Made by a program: the position numbers and the translations under genes. Positions 1 to 11,760 of a DNA stretch of 64,000 nucleotides are shown piece by piece. The DNA is from Cordilura impudica (taxonomy: Eukaryota > Arthropoda > Insecta > Diptera > Scathophagidae): positions 132,643,819 through 132,707,818 of the forward strand of contig OY821520.1 of the NCBI GenBank assembly GCA_963682025.1. Direction: 5' to 3'. How positions within the stretch are numbered: position 1 is the first letter of the stretch; each line of letters begins with the position of its first letter. The notes below the pieces were generated by a model. The model saw only the letters and a program-made list of their open reading frames with translations, did not search any database and was not told where the DNA came from.

Positions 1-569
1 TCAGTCTATGAAACAATTTTATGCTTCTATAGTTAGATACTGATCCGATGTTTTATCGCATAATTGTGTTCAGCAATGAGGCTCATTTTTGGCTTAACAG
101 TTTACTCGCAGACAAAATTGCCGCACATGGAGCTAAACTAATCCACAACTGACCCTACAGATACCATTTCATTCAGAAAAATGTACCATTTGGTCGCGGT
201 GAAGTTGGAGGTCGCGCTACGGTCAATGGAGATCATTACCGCATCATAATTAATGATTTTCTGTGTGAAAATGTAGATGGTATTGATCCGGGCGAAATGT
301 GGTGTCAATAGCATGGCGGTGCGTACCATACGGCGACCGCAACAATTGTCTTATTGAAATAAAAAATCGGCGATAACTTCATTTCGAGTTGAATATTTCC
401 TGTGCAGCTACCGGATTATTCTGATAAGCCAGCAAAAACTGACGGCTTGGAGGCCAACATTTTATATGATTTTCGTGCCACACGGCCAGAAATTTTGGAA
501 AAAGTGGCCCAAGATTGGACGTCCAAAATGTGCTTCGTCAAGAACAGTCTCGGGGTTAATGCCATGTAT
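1..569 (+). pseudogene. Tc1/mariner-superfamily (DD41D-like) transposase remnant, cut by window edge
   Basis: This is decayed transposase coding sequence read in several + frames. Near 50-108 the frame gives IIVFSNEAHFWLN, matching the first catalytic Asp region (FSDEAHF), with Asp replaced by Asn. Near 210-250 TVNGDHYR precedes ENVDGIDPGEMWCQ (about 268-308), then an in-frame stop, then HGGAYHTATATIVLLK. The second catalytic Asp (QQDG in relatives) is lost at this stop/His position. The C-terminal tail (about 450-569) reads RPEILEKVAQDWTSKM. The N-terminal DNA-binding part would lie before base 1. Related minus-strand remnants lie at 13.3, 40.0 and 42.5 kb. The product would have been a cut-and-paste transposase; this copy cannot encode one. 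Family assignment is from motif recognition. Confidence 0.8.
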
Positions 570-881
570 TGATGTTTCGAACAAACAGATTTTGATTAAA
601 ATTTATTTTTTTGTGTTATTTTTTACCACTTCAAGTTTTTCGGGCTTAAGAAAACACCCTTCACATAGTCCACGTGTCGTATTATCTTTGGACAGTACTG
701 ACACATTTTTTTTAATATTATCTCAAAATAAATACAAAACATTTCCGATATGAAAGAAAAATGATAATACAAGAGTAAATTTTGTATAAAAATTTATCAA
801 CACTTTAGATACAAACAGTTTTTCATTTAAGAACTCTAAAATCGAACTTATAGAAATTTATTTATATTTTTTTTGTATACA
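570..881. other. AT-rich spacer, no gene seen
   Basis: This stretch has long T runs and stops in all frames. I see no coding similarity, terminal repeat or tandem array. It probably includes the 3' non-coding end of the transposase remnant to its left, but I cannot place a terminal repeat. Confidence 0.5.
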
Positions 882-1340
882 CTAGAGGACCCCTGCTGCT
901 CCGCAGCATTATATTATATTATATTAATTTTTATAATATAATACCAAAATTCGCCAAGAGAAGTTAACGTATAGTAATGCCAAAATATGCCAAGAGAAGT
1001 TAACGTACAGTAAAAGTAAAGTTTATTGTCCACGCATAACTTTCTTCAAACCCAACGAATTTGCCAAGAGAAGTTAACATACAGTAGTGCCAAAATAAGC
1101 CAAGATAAGTTAACGTACAGTAAAGGTAAAGTTGATTCTCCACGTATAAATTTCCTCAAACCCAACGAATTTAAGCAGTTAATAGCTCAAAAGAAGGAGC
1201 TTGAACCACTGAGTGTAATTAGACCTATGTCAACATCCTACGTTAATTACAACTCTAGTTATGGAGGTTTGGGAGAAGAAAAATATTGAAAAAAAAGCTT
1301 GAATGCAAAGTTTATTCATAAATTCTTCTAATATATAAGA
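882..1340 (-). mobile_element. Non-autonomous Helitron, family N1, copy 1
   Basis: On the minus strand the element begins TCTTATATATTAGAAG (at 1340) and ends GGGGTCCTCTAG (at 882), with the palindrome GCTGCGGAGCAGC just before the end as the expected 3' hairpin. Flanks are A before TC and T after CTAG, the Helitron AT target. Inside are four copies of a unit around AAGTTAACGTACAGTA, arranged as two double units. It has no coding capacity; apparent frames such as 1026-1289 are repeat artefacts. It abuts the LINE remnant at about 1345, so it probably inserted into or beside it. Confidence 0.85.
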
Positions 1341-1344
1341 TCAG

Positions 1345-2780
1345 CACTCAGGAAATGTCCCCTCTTAATACAGTGCACTGTGCTGATATCAGGAAAAATT
1401 TTATGGTAGGTGGAAAGAGAGACTAGCATTTATGGATATTTGACTTGAATTTATCTATATTGTAAGTGATAGGAAAGACCTTAGCGGGAAGTTTTTTGCA
1501 CATACGGCTAATGCGGCTAATGGACGAATTTTAGCGGTAGTGCGCTGTGCGATCCACAGAACAATAGACTTCAAATGGATGTGATCTACTAGATGAGAGA
1601 GTGGTGCGTAGAAAAACAAGGGCTCTAGGGATCAGTTTACTTATCTCAGCAGAAAACTTCCCATTTCTATAGTACAACATTTCTACTATGCTCCAATGTG
1701 TCGATAGAGTTAGTTATCCTACTGTCATTCATAAGCACCAACGCTCTCCTTTGTATATGTTCCAAAAGCTTCAAAAAAGACTATGAAGCCCCTGCCCATA
1801 TATGGGAGTTATATTCCATTTTCGGTAGGATATAGGTGGTCTAAATAGTAAGGAGATCAGATGGGGTGAAGTATTTGTTACACCGATTTTAGGCACTTGA
1901 AAGCTTCTTTGGCCAATTAAAAAATGTGTATAGTCCAACGGACATCGCATTGAATTTTCATGCCTAGAACATGAAGAGAGTATGATTCGTCGATATCTGC
2001 ACAATAAACAACATTGGCTCTTACGAACATTACAATCGACGCTGTTCACTAAGAGGTTGCCAAACGGTTTTGATTGAGTGTGTTATTCATATATATTCCC
2101 TTATGCCACCAATCTCCCTAAAGCTTGGCCCTAAATCGAAGGAATAGGAATGACAAATATTGCTGCCGTCCGCAAAAGAGTAGATAGGGTTGCAAGTTTG
2201 ACATAGAATATCATTAAGAAAAATAGGAAAAAGTGAAGGAGAAAGAACAGAACCTTGCAGTATCCCTGCGTTTAAGAGATACTCTTTGAATGAGACCCCA
2301 ACACATTTAGTACGATCTCTGAGAAAACTCGACAAAAAGCGAGAGAAATCATTACCAACACCAAAAGTACCGAATCGGTGGATTGGCTGACTCCAACGTT
2401 CCGAAAGAAGTGCCATCAGGTATCCCGTAGAACGACTTCTAAGTAAGTTGTACCGTCTGTCGTTAAGCAATAAGTTGGTCTCTAGGTAGTTCACAAGATG
2501 GTAATTCACTATGCTCTCCATTACCTTTGAAAGCGCAGAGCAGATTGCAATTGGGACAGTAATTTTCAGGGAAGAACTAGCATTGTCCTTTACTTTTTTA
2601 ACGAATGGCCAGAAGGTCTTACTGCCCCTAGGTGCAGAAAGAACTTTACTTCTAATACTGTTCGTAGAAAAAATGTTCGCGTCTAAGCACTTGGGCTTAT
2701 TCAGCTGTCGCCTGTTTGCATAGGAGATCAGTATTTGTATACCATGTTCCATATTGGCAGATTTCTCATTTGAAGACATT
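1345..2780 (-). pseudogene. Non-LTR retrotransposon reverse transcriptase remnant
   Basis: The minus strand encodes the middle and C-terminal parts of a LINE ORF2 protein, which copies element RNA into DNA at the target site. From about 2640 downwards the frame shows PIAICSALSKVMESIVNYHL, then LLNDRRYNLLRSRSTGYLMA (relatives have QYGFRRSRST), then GILQGSVLSPSLFPIFLNDI and YSFADGSNI. The last is the catalytic FADD box with its second Asp changed to Gly. The segment that normally carries the first catalytic Asp (D.SKAFD.VWH) is missing, so there is an internal deletion. Below 2050 other frames give thumb-region matches such as SIDTLEHSRNV near 1690. Stops and frame changes abound. The clade looks Jockey/CR1-like but is not resolved. 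No endonuclease or ORF1 is seen. Confidence 0.85.
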
Positions 2781-3080
2781 TGTAAATTTCTAAATATAAA
2801 TTTTTTTTATCTACAATTTATCATGTTTTGACGACTTATGGACATTTGTCTCGTAGAAAAACCTTAAGATTAGAATGTTTAAGCATTTCAAATATGTTTC
2901 CTATTAAATATTTGTCAGATCCTAATATTTTCATATTAAATAACCGTAAATCTATAAACGGTAAAAAAAATAATTCCCTGCAGCACACTTATTTTTTTGA
3001 CAGATCACTTTGAAGAATGTAAATGTAAACATAATGTATATCAGCATATTACAAGCTAATTCAGATAAAAATAATTAATA

Positions 3081-3418
3081 CTACAGGACCCCTGATGCTC
3101 CGCAGCATTATATTATATTATATTAATTTTTATAATACCAAAATTTGCCAAGAGAAGTTAACGTACAGTAATGCCAAAATATGCCAAGAGAAGTTAACGT
3201 ACAGTAAAATTAAAGTTGATTGTCCACGCATAACTTTCCTCAAACCCAACGAACTTATGCTTAGCTCAAAAGAAGGAGCTTGATCCACTGAGTGTTCCTA
3301 GACCCATGTCAACAGCATACGTTTATTAGAACTCTAGTTATAGAGGTTTGAGAGAAGAAAAATATTGAAAAAAATCTTGAATGCAAAGTTTATTCATAAA
3401 TTCTTTTAATATATAAGA
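3081..3418 (-). mobile_element. Non-autonomous Helitron, family N1, copy 2 (3' end mutated)
   Basis: It matches copies 1 and 3 over its length and has the same minus-strand 5' start TCTTATATATTAAAAG at 3418. The 3' terminus reads GGTCCTGTAG instead of CTCTAG, so the canonical CTAG is lost. The hairpin region GCTGCGGAGCATC is also degraded. It has one double unit of the AAGTTAACGTACAGTA repeat where copies 1 and 3 have two, which explains most of the length difference. Confidence 0.8.
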
Positions 3419-3601
3419 TTTTGCTGTAAGGCACAACTGAAGTTGCTAAGCTTTTTATCGCATAAATTCTAAACTCTCAAAATATTGCAAAATGGATCCC
3501 CTACTTTGACTTTGGGCATTTTTTTTCTACTCTATTAGAGGTAGCAGCCATTTTTTCAATAAAAAATCATGGTTTTTATATAAAAACAATAAATAAGAAA
3601 T

Positions 3602-3977
3602 AGATAATATTAATAGGATAGGCGATTTCTTGTGACTGATGTTTTGTTCTACCGTTTTATTCTGATTTTAATCAAGCGTATATTATTTGAAAGGTATTTC
3701 TTTTTAGCCATTTTGCAGATTTACACATTTTTTAATTTTTTCCTTTATTTTGAGTAAATTGCATTTAAAGTTGCTACTAACACATACATAAAATTATACA
3801 ATGCTATGTGTGTGTTTATTAAATTTGTTAATGTGTTTGTAATAAAAATGATTTTGTTTTTTATGTTGATTTGTGAATTGGCTATAATTGCTTGGCACAC
3901 TTTTAGGGTCTTTATTTAATGGAAAAATAAAATTTCCTAGAATTTGCGTTCGAATTTCGAGGGCTGGAATCTGCTAG
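3602..3977 (+). mobile_element. Non-autonomous Helitron, family N2, copy a
   Basis: The 3' end reads CTCG/GTTCGAATTTCGAG-type hairpin, then GGGCTGGAATCTGCTAG, followed by T. The 5' end is diverged (TAGATAATATTAATAGG where the family has TCTATAATATTAATAGG). Four copies lie in the window (also 24816-25157, 45171-45511 and 46022-46396), all about 340-376 bp. Shared internal blocks include AGGCGATTTCTTGTGACTGA and TAAATTGCATTTAAAGTTGC. No coding capacity. Confidence 0.8.
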
Positions 3978-4389
3978 TTATAATAATTATTGATAAAAGG
4001 ATAAGCAATTTACTTAAAATTTAACTAAAACATTGGTTATAATATTAAGTTTGAGATACTGGTAGATGATAGATCTTCACCCACAGCCGATATACCTCTC
4101 ACAAAAATTATTAATAATCCTTTGGTATATAATTTTCTTGTAATCAAATAATTCAAAACTTTATTTTGTCTTTTTCACTCTTTAGTTCACAATCCCGTTC
4201 GATTCTTTGATATATCTCATTCGATAAAGCTATTGTTCAATAACGTCACTGCTTCGGATTAAATTAAGTCTGCTTTTACTGAAAATTCACTTTTTATACG
4301 TAGCTTTTATAAAACACGTCTGCTCTTATTAAATACTCTCTTGATCTCTTGATGATATAAATGATATAAAAGATATAGATGATATAAAA
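3978..4389. other. Unassigned AT-rich stretch with short direct repeats
   Basis: There is no gene here. Near the right end, short GATGATATAAA-type repeats (about 4350-4392) run into a TTCGGCACAGCCGAA hairpin that looks like the 3' terminus of a DINE-like element directly preceding copy A. Confidence 0.4.
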
Positions 4390-7300
4390 GATTCGGCACA
4401 GCCGAATTTATCATCCTAATATGTTCTTTATACCCTCCACTCCAGTGTGCAGAGGGTATATATAAGTTTGTCATTCCGTTTGTAATAATTAGAAAAAAAA
4501 TTTTGGACCCCATAAAATATATATATATATTTGTGATCCTTATAACAACCGGAGTTGATATAGCGATGTCCGTCTGTCCGTCTGTCCGTCTGTGGAAATC
4601 ACGATGACGGCATCAATCGGGCAACTAGGGTGCTCGTTGACATAAAAAATGATTCATTAGCATCCTGAAAAGTTTGCTATTCAAAATCGGTCGATTAGGG
4701 CCCGAGATTTGAATGAAGAACTAAAAAAAGTCTTGAAAAAATATAATTTTCTATGTTGTTCTTGTCACGATCACGCCCTTAATAGTGCAGCTACAGTGAT
4801 TATTTTTAGTGAGAATGATTCACCAAATTCATGGGAAGATTTCTGTTTCAAAAATCATTAAAATAGGTGGAACAGGTCCAGGGAAATCTCTGAAAAAATA
4901 AAAAAAAAATGAAAAATATGATGTTTCTATATTGTTCATGTTGTTATTCAAAATGTTGTGTTGTTGTCATAGCTGGACTTATTGTTTTTGTGGTCGTTGT
5001 GGCAATAATATAATAAAACCTAACCCTTTGTATATTTTTTTATTAACTCTGGTAGAAAAATTTAAAAGTTTCCATTGTTTTGACATCACTCTAAAAACTT
5101 GTTAGATCATTTCTGTTATTACCACGAGCCTGCCTGCAAAATATTAGATCGAATGGCTCACGGGAAATTGGCTAAAATCGATCCAAAATTTTTTCCACAA
5201 GCAGACACTACGAGTTAATATAAAGGTAGTAAAAATTCACCAACATCTAAAGCAAATAATGCGAAAATACCTAGTTGTTAATAAAAAAAAAAAACAATGT
5301 AAATATAGCAAAAAAAAAATTTATGTATAAATTTATTTATAAATTTATATAAACATATTAAATAATACAAATAATATACATATATTATATATGTATATCC
5401 ATAACAACTGCATGTTAGAAATAAATCGGTATATTATTTTATTTACATAAAATTCTGCAATATTTTGTTGTGGGGAAAATACATTTCTTTTGCATTAACA
5501 GAGTTTCACTTCATTTTGCTCAGCGTGACTATGCCACAGTAGATGGCGCCACAATTTTTGTTTTTCTAATTAGCTTTGCAATAGTTATTTCTATTTTAAC
5601 ATGAATGTTAATATTCTCAACTGGATATCATACACAACAATGCTAAGAGTATGCACGGGCTGGTCTTTTATTTCATACGTATTTTCATTATTCTTTTACA
5701 AATATGAACATAAGTTTGGCATATTAACTTATTGTTGTCTTTACAAAATAGAGTTACCGATTTCACCAATGAGTTTTTTGCTTTCAAAACAGTTCTACAT
5801 AGTTATATGGAATTATTATTCTGGTTTACCTACAAAATATCTGATTGCGATTACATCTAATTTTTAAAAATTGTTTATAATTACTAAAGCAGTATTATTC
5901 ACATAAATACAAAATTGCACTTTTTAAATTTTCCATTCAAATTTAAGAAAACATCAATTCTAAAAACTGGAATTAAACTTTCAAATTATAAATTAGAAAA
6001 TATTAATTAAATTTCAGAAAATCATATCAAAACGTCGGAAATAATAATTTTAAATTTAGAAGACGTCAATTGCATTTTTAATATATAAATTTTATTCGTT
6101 AAACACAAATTGAAATTTAAAAAAAAAACACCAAATATGTTTACATTTAAAAAATCTTTACATTTAAAAAAAATATTGGCATTGGCATAAAGCTTTTCAT
6201 TAACTTCTTTTAACGATAGTCGAATTGTTAAAAAAGGAAATAGTTAAAGTCAGCTGTTGTTGTAATCTAAACGACAACCATTTTTGTGTTGTTTATTCAA
6301 TCGATAAAAACTTAAACTTTTAGGTTGAAATGTCGTCATACATAAATAAAAATTATAAAATAGTGAAAATATTTCGCTTTAATTAAAAAACTTTTTTATA
6401 TAAATAAAAAAATTAAATAGCATATTCAATCCATTATTTCATTTTCAAATAAATACACAGAAATATTAGTAAAAAAATAAAAATATTAAACATAAACATA
6501 AAATCATCCTGTCAAACACGAAGTAATATGTTTTTTTCTATTCTTCTTTGCGTTTTTCGCTTATTTTGACAGAGATGCCACTCGTTTACAATTTAAATAA
6601 ATTGAAAAATAGATCTGTCGACTGTCGTTAAGATGTATGTACTTAGTGAATCATTTAATCCTTAGTGCAAACAACAATAGCTGTCGATATATTTTGCGAT
6701 TGTCGGATCGTTGAAATTTACAGAATCACACTACAGAAAACATTAATTTAAATTCAATGAATTTTAGAAAACGTCAAATGATATTTAAGAATTGCGAGCA
6801 TAAAAACTGTTACATAAATAAACGCAATTTGATGAGAATATTATTTTATATATATAAATTTTCACAATTTTTTTTTTGGATGAAAATTTTAAGTTTTTCA
6901 GAGAATAAAGAGAAAAAATTATTTTATTTAAAATGTTTGGGACATTTTGTTTTTTGCGTTTGGCATCCCTAATTTGAATATTTATTATCATAAATTTATT
7001 CTCTATGTTTTCCAAGTATGGCAATATTTCAATAAAAAAATTGAGAGAGTTTTTTTTTTGATTATTATTTTTTTACTCCATCCGACCTATATGGTCGCAA
7101 TGAAGAAATATTTGGCCAGTTAAAAGAAACTATACAGCCATCTCCAATAAGCACGATTTAATGCATATAGACACCCTACACAACCATTACCTTTGCAATG
7201 GAGGTTAGGACGAGCTATGTAATTAGCAAAAACTAAATTAAACGAGAAGTTATGTCATATAACCGGAAACGCATGCATATAGGTATATAACCTAAATGCA

Positions 7301-7516
7301 TGGCGATCAGCAACCCCGATGACCAAAAAGCAAACACCGAAATAAATCCGAAATAATAGAAAAGACGAAAACCAACCCAAAGAATTTGCTGAAATAATTT
7401 GGTATTAAGTTTAACAAATTGTTTACTTTTTCATTTACATTTATTATCAAGACTCAAACCGGGGTGGAGGGTATCAAAGATTCGGCACAGCCGAATTTAA
7501 CACTCTTACTTGTTTT
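4390..7516 (+). mobile_element. DINE-1/Helentron-like element, copy A
   Basis: The left end carries a TTCGGC-ACA-GCCGAA hairpin (4392-4406), then TTTATACCCTCCACTCCAG at about 4427. The right end carries GGTGGAGGGTATCAAAGA, the same hairpin and TAACACTCTTACTTGTTT. The paired TACCCTCCAC/GTGGAGGGTA motifs form subterminal inverted repeats. A GTCC/GTCT microsatellite follows the left end. This arrangement is typical of DINE-1-like non-autonomous Helentrons in flies. The body matches copy B (55574-60166) nearly throughout, including GCTGTTGTTGT...AACGACA near 6255. About 200 bp (roughly 5475-5690) is absent from copy B. No real coding frames; the 88-codon frame at 5601-5867 is not conserved in copy B. 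Confidence 0.75.
4568..4593 (+). repeat. GTCY microsatellite of the DINE-like element
   Basis: This is a run of alternating GTCC and GTCT tetramers, about 130 bp inside the left end of copy A. Copy B has a shorter version near 55709. The microsatellite is a recognised hallmark of DINE-1-like elements. Confidence 0.85.
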
Positions 7517-7689
7517 TATTTGGATTAAAAATTTTTAATTTTATGTTTGGTTTAATTCTTCGATATTTATATATATCTTAACGATTAATGTAAAAAATTA
7601 CATATCTTGTTAGTGGTTTCAATGCATTCCAAATTAAGGGTTTTCCAACACTTTTTTATAGAATTAACTTATTCACAATTTATTATATA

Positions 7690-8901
7690 CTAGTATACCC
7701 TGTCGCGCTTCGCTACGACTCATCGAGACCTATTTCTTTCATAATCACTTTATCCTACGAAGTTTTTATAGTGCCATTTAGTTTATATTTTTTTTAATTC
7801 AATGCTTGTCGATATAAGATATTTTTTTGTTTTTTCATTCGATGTAACAATTATCAAATTTTTCGGCGTTACTACTCTGGAGCAAGGTACATATACCCGC
7901 CCATGAGAAGAATATGGATTTTCCAAATTAAATCCTGCAACACCTAACTATTGGCCTTGAATTTACAATATAATTTGCCAATTTTTCATTTTAGCGATTT
8001 TTGATTTTTTGCGATTTTTGATTTTTGCTTTTTTTGATGTTGCCTATTTTTGATTTTGAAGAATATTGTTTTAGGCGATTTTTATTTTTCCCGATTTTTG
8101 ATTAGGCGATTTTTGTTTTTGGCGATTCCACCCATATTTTTCACGACTACTCCCATTGTTGATTATTGTACTTGTCAAAATTTTTTAAGACTGTCGCTTT
8201 CGTAGTACTTAATTTTTTTAAAGGAGGTGCCACGCCCACTAATCCCATCCTGCCCAATTTTTTCGGACTACTTACGTTAATATCTAACGGACTCGTGCAT
8301 AGTATCAAGGCTTTTCCTTTTATACTACACCAGTTATATTACATTTTATATTTATTTGTATGGCCGGTACCACACCCACTGGTCCGATACCACCCATTTT
8401 TTGTACGAATAATCTCATGAATAATTTATGGGCTCACGCAAAGTCCCAAGGCTCTCACTATTACAGTACTCCAGATATATGACATTTTATATTTACTTTG
8501 TATGGGAGGTACCACGCCTATTGGTCCCATACTGCCCATTTTTTGTCTGGCTACTCACATTGATAATGTATGGCATCACACAAATTTGCAAAGCTATCTC
8601 TTTCATAGTACTCGGGATATATAATATTGAATTATTACTTTATACGCCCATTTATTTGATCCCGCACACAAATTCGCAAAGCTTTCTGGCATATTACTCA
8701 ATATATATGATATTAAAAGTTAACTTTATGTGGGAGGTGCCACGCCCACTAAAATTATCAAAAAAATTTATAGCCTATGTCCATTTTTAAGGACCATTCT
8801 AAATATTGGAACTAACATTTTTAAAATCACATGAGTGATTACGGAGACCACCTCCTACAAACAAACAAACACACATTACCTCTTTATTATATTAGTATAG
8901 A
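7690..8901 (-). mobile_element. Non-autonomous Helitron, family N3, copy 1 (uninterrupted)
   Basis: On the minus strand it starts TCTATACTAATATAATAAAG (8901) and ends GCGACAGGGTATACTAG (7690), flanked by A and T. A hairpin-capable GTCGTAGCGAAGCGCGAC precedes the end. The body has two zones: a run of GCGATTTTTGATTTTGGCGA-like units (about 7990-8130), and several repeated blocks of the type GGAGGTGCCACGCCCACT with spacing of roughly 100-150 bp (8220-8760). It serves as the empty-site comparator for the insertion in the third N3 copy (46620-51490). It has no conserved protein; the open frames at 8166-8790 follow the repeat blocks. Confidence 0.8.
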
Positions 8902-9338
8902 TTTTTATTATTTTTTATATTTTTGTATTTGACAAACATTCACTATCAGCATTTACTAAACTTAAAATTTTACATTACTGTAAATCATGCTCGTAAATGT
9001 AAATTTTTAACTTATTCAGTAAAAAAAAAATGAGGCTAAGTATCAGTTAACATCAAATGACGCAACAACAAAGACTTCGCCGTTTGTATGAGTCTTGTGG
9101 CTAAGTATCAATATGATGGATAAGTGAACAGGTTTTAAGTAAAAACTTATAGCTCGTAAGTGATACCACTGCTGGCAAAATAAAATTCTAGTAGTTGTTG
9201 TAGTTATTCGAAAGATTCTTAAAAACACCACTACAAATATTCTCACATACAGCACATAAACAACAAATATAGGTCACACTTATACTACCATAGTCTGTGC
9301 GTTTATGAGTACACTTACAAATACATACATTAAATGTA
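8902..9338. other. AT-rich spacer, no gene seen
   Basis: I find no coding similarity or terminal repeats here. It holds the left flank of the hAT-like insertion that follows. Confidence 0.4.
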
Positions 9339-9346
9339 GTTTAAAC

Positions 9347-10642
9347 CAGGGACGGAACATAACAGTTATTTTTTTTTCTTTCGGAAGAAAAGGTTACGCT
9401 AAAATTAGCTTTATCTGGTTTAGGGAATTTTTAACCATTATTGCAAGATATATATTATTTTTGACACCGTAATCAATTGGGCCATTCACAATGGGTATTG
9501 TATCGTTGTATCTGTTGTATCGTGTATCACTTTACAATAATGTAAAATTGTTGTTGGTAATTTTCACTGAAAAATCAGATACACGATACAACTTCATTTG
9601 CTACGTTTAGTAAATGTTGTTTATTGTATCATAACATATCAGTCCCAAGTGAATGCCAGTTGTTATGAAAAAGAAAAAACAAATACATAGAATTTTATCA
9701 GCACAATTAATTATAAAATAAAATATGGCAAATAATGCAAATAACGCAAATACATCGATAAGTTTATTTATAAAAAAATTAATGTATATATTTTTAGTAT
9801 CTATTTTCTCTTTCAGTACCAACCAAAACATTTATCTAACATTTTTTTTTTTTTTTTCATTATAAATTAAAATTTAAGAGGTACGTAACTAAAACCCAGG
9901 GTATATCTCACGACCAAAAAGCAAACACTGACAAGTGTTTTCTCTTATACGAAATTGCAGAAGCGACGAAGCGATCTTTCCTCGTTGGATCGAAAATTAC
10001 TAAAGAAAGCGTTTTACAATATGAAAATACTGAGTGTTCACAACAAATGATTGTATTGTGTATTTCAATACAACATACAATATACAACACCTGTTGTGAA
10101 TTGCCCAAATATAAATAAAAATAATTTTTTTTTATTATCAATATTATTATAATAACAAAAAAAGTTTTTGATTACCAATAACGTAATTAGTTTTATTTTT
10201 TGGTTATCGCTTCCCGGATTCATATCATATTTTTGAAGTAATGGAAGCATTTCTAAGGGGTTTGTATGGTATGGAAAGGTATTTCTTTGGCAAAGTGAAA
10301 TATTGCCAGTTCTGTAAGAAATTTAAATTAATTTTATAAATAAAATATTATTTAATAAAAAAGTTGATTAGTAACTGAACTTTAAGTAGTTTAATTAAAT
10401 TAATAATGGATCAAAAATACGATATATATCCGAGTAGTGATAACCAAAATATAAAATTAATATCGATAATGGTTATTGGTAACCAAAAAATATATATATT
10501 TGTATGTTATAATAGTTATTCATAACCAAAAGATTAAATATATATTAGGATACTGGTTAATTATAACCATTATACGAATTCATCAATGTTAATGGTTAAA
10601 TAAGACCGTTTCATAATTTTTCTTATAACTGTTACGTCCCTG
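9347..10642. mobile_element. hAT-like non-autonomous DNA transposon with 8-bp duplication
   Basis: The termini are CAGGGACGGAACATAACAG on the left and the complement of CAGGGACGTAACAG on the right. The flanking octamer GTTTAAAC occurs at 9339-9346 and again at 10643-10650, an 8-bp target duplication as made by hAT elements. CAGGG-type ends fit the same superfamily. Near the right end (10410-10630) many copies of GGTTAT/ATAACC motifs occur, as in subterminal transposase-binding repeats of hAT elements. No transposase reading frame is visible; a further inverted-repeat element (9478-10107) occupies the middle. Confidence 0.75.
9478..10107. mobile_element. Inverted-repeat (MITE-like) element nested in the hAT-like element
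   Basis: The left end reads TGGGCCATTCACAATGGGTA; the right end on the minus strand reads TGGGCAATTCACAACAGGTG. The similarity continues for about 50 bp through degenerate TTGTAT-rich repeats. The target duplication is not clear. No coding capacity. Superfamily not assigned. Confidence 0.6.
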
Positions 10643-11294
10643 GTTTAAACCTTTATAAACATCCGTTTTGTAAAAGTAATGTACTCTGATTTTTCGTAAA
10701 AAAAAAAAATATATTTAAAGTTGCTTTCAAGTTTTTATTTGAATTTTTTTTATTTTGTATTAGGATTTTGATTTTAGTTCTTCTCATTTAAGAATGCGCT
10801 ATTTTAAAAGGGTTAAAGATTCGTCATCACTAAACAGGAAATTATTGTAAAAATATAGTTTGCACTCTGCTAAAACTCCCACACATAACGGAAAACATGT
10901 AACACGTGCGACCATCAAACTAAATAGTTTGAAAATAGAACATGACACGTGGAAGTACTGCCAGTTTATTACAAAATTAAATAGTCCTTGTAAATATTAG
11001 CACGTCTATTGACATACTGCTCTTTATATGTAAGACCGTATATACATACATAAATATAAAAATGTTCATGTAGTAGATAGTTTTACATGCAAGTAAGTTC
11101 CTAAAAATGAACGTAAAGCTTTATATTAAACATGAAGTTAGATTAGCCAGGTGAACAGTCTATTCAGCATTGACATATGTAATTAGGAGTTTTATTGATA
11201 AGGGATTCTATCATGCAGAATTAAAATTTTTAAGCATCAAACACAAATGTCAGAAGATTTTGGTTGTTAGCTTCAGGGCGATAAAATATTTAGT

Positions 11295-11530
11295 ACAGTT
11301 TAATTAATTTAGTTAATTAATTAATTAATTAATTAATTAGTTAATTAATTAATTAATTTATGGGGTCTCCGGAATTTATTTCGATAAGATACAAATGGAT
11401 TGACAATCTGTACCATCTGCAAAGTGGTAAAAGTGACAGTTTTAGTTAATCAGTTTAATTAATTTACTTAATTAATTAGTTAATTAATTAATTAATTAAT
11501 TAATTAACTAATTCCGGAGACCCCATAAAC
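11295..11530. repeat. Two (TTAA)n tracts bracketed by an inverted 20-mer
   Basis: The tract at about 11295-11358 is followed by TTTATGGGGTCTCCGGAATT. After roughly 130 bp, a second tract at 11447-11512 is followed by AATTCCGGAGACCCCATAAA, the exact reverse complement. Together they form a large imperfect inverted repeat that could extrude a cruciform. It may be a small MITE or an inverted duplication; no target duplication was recognised. Confidence 0.65.
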
Positions 11531-11760
11531 TATATACAGTTATTCTATAAAAGGTTGTGAAATAAAACAAATCGGTTGTCAAATAAAACAGTGTTTCCAT
11601 AGTTGTAAAGCTCTAAAAGGGCACCATTTATCTAGAAAATTAAAAAAAATTAATTAAATTTAATTATTAAATTAATTAACTAAATATAAAGTTTAATTTG
11701 TAAATTTGCTCTACTTAAAAATGAAGTTTGTAAGCTTAATAAGTACTGGTTTATAAGCTA

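Noticed and set aside
138..329. 63-codon minus-strand frame
   Set aside because: It is antisense to recognisable transposase motifs on the + strand.
1026..1289. 87-codon + frame with repeated CQEKLTYS
   Set aside because: It is a translation of the tandem repeats in the N1 Helitron; the repeated peptide also appears at 3095 for the same reason.
5601..5867. 88-codon hydrophobic + frame
   Set aside because: It lies in DINE copy A, is partly in a segment absent from copy B, and is not kept open there.
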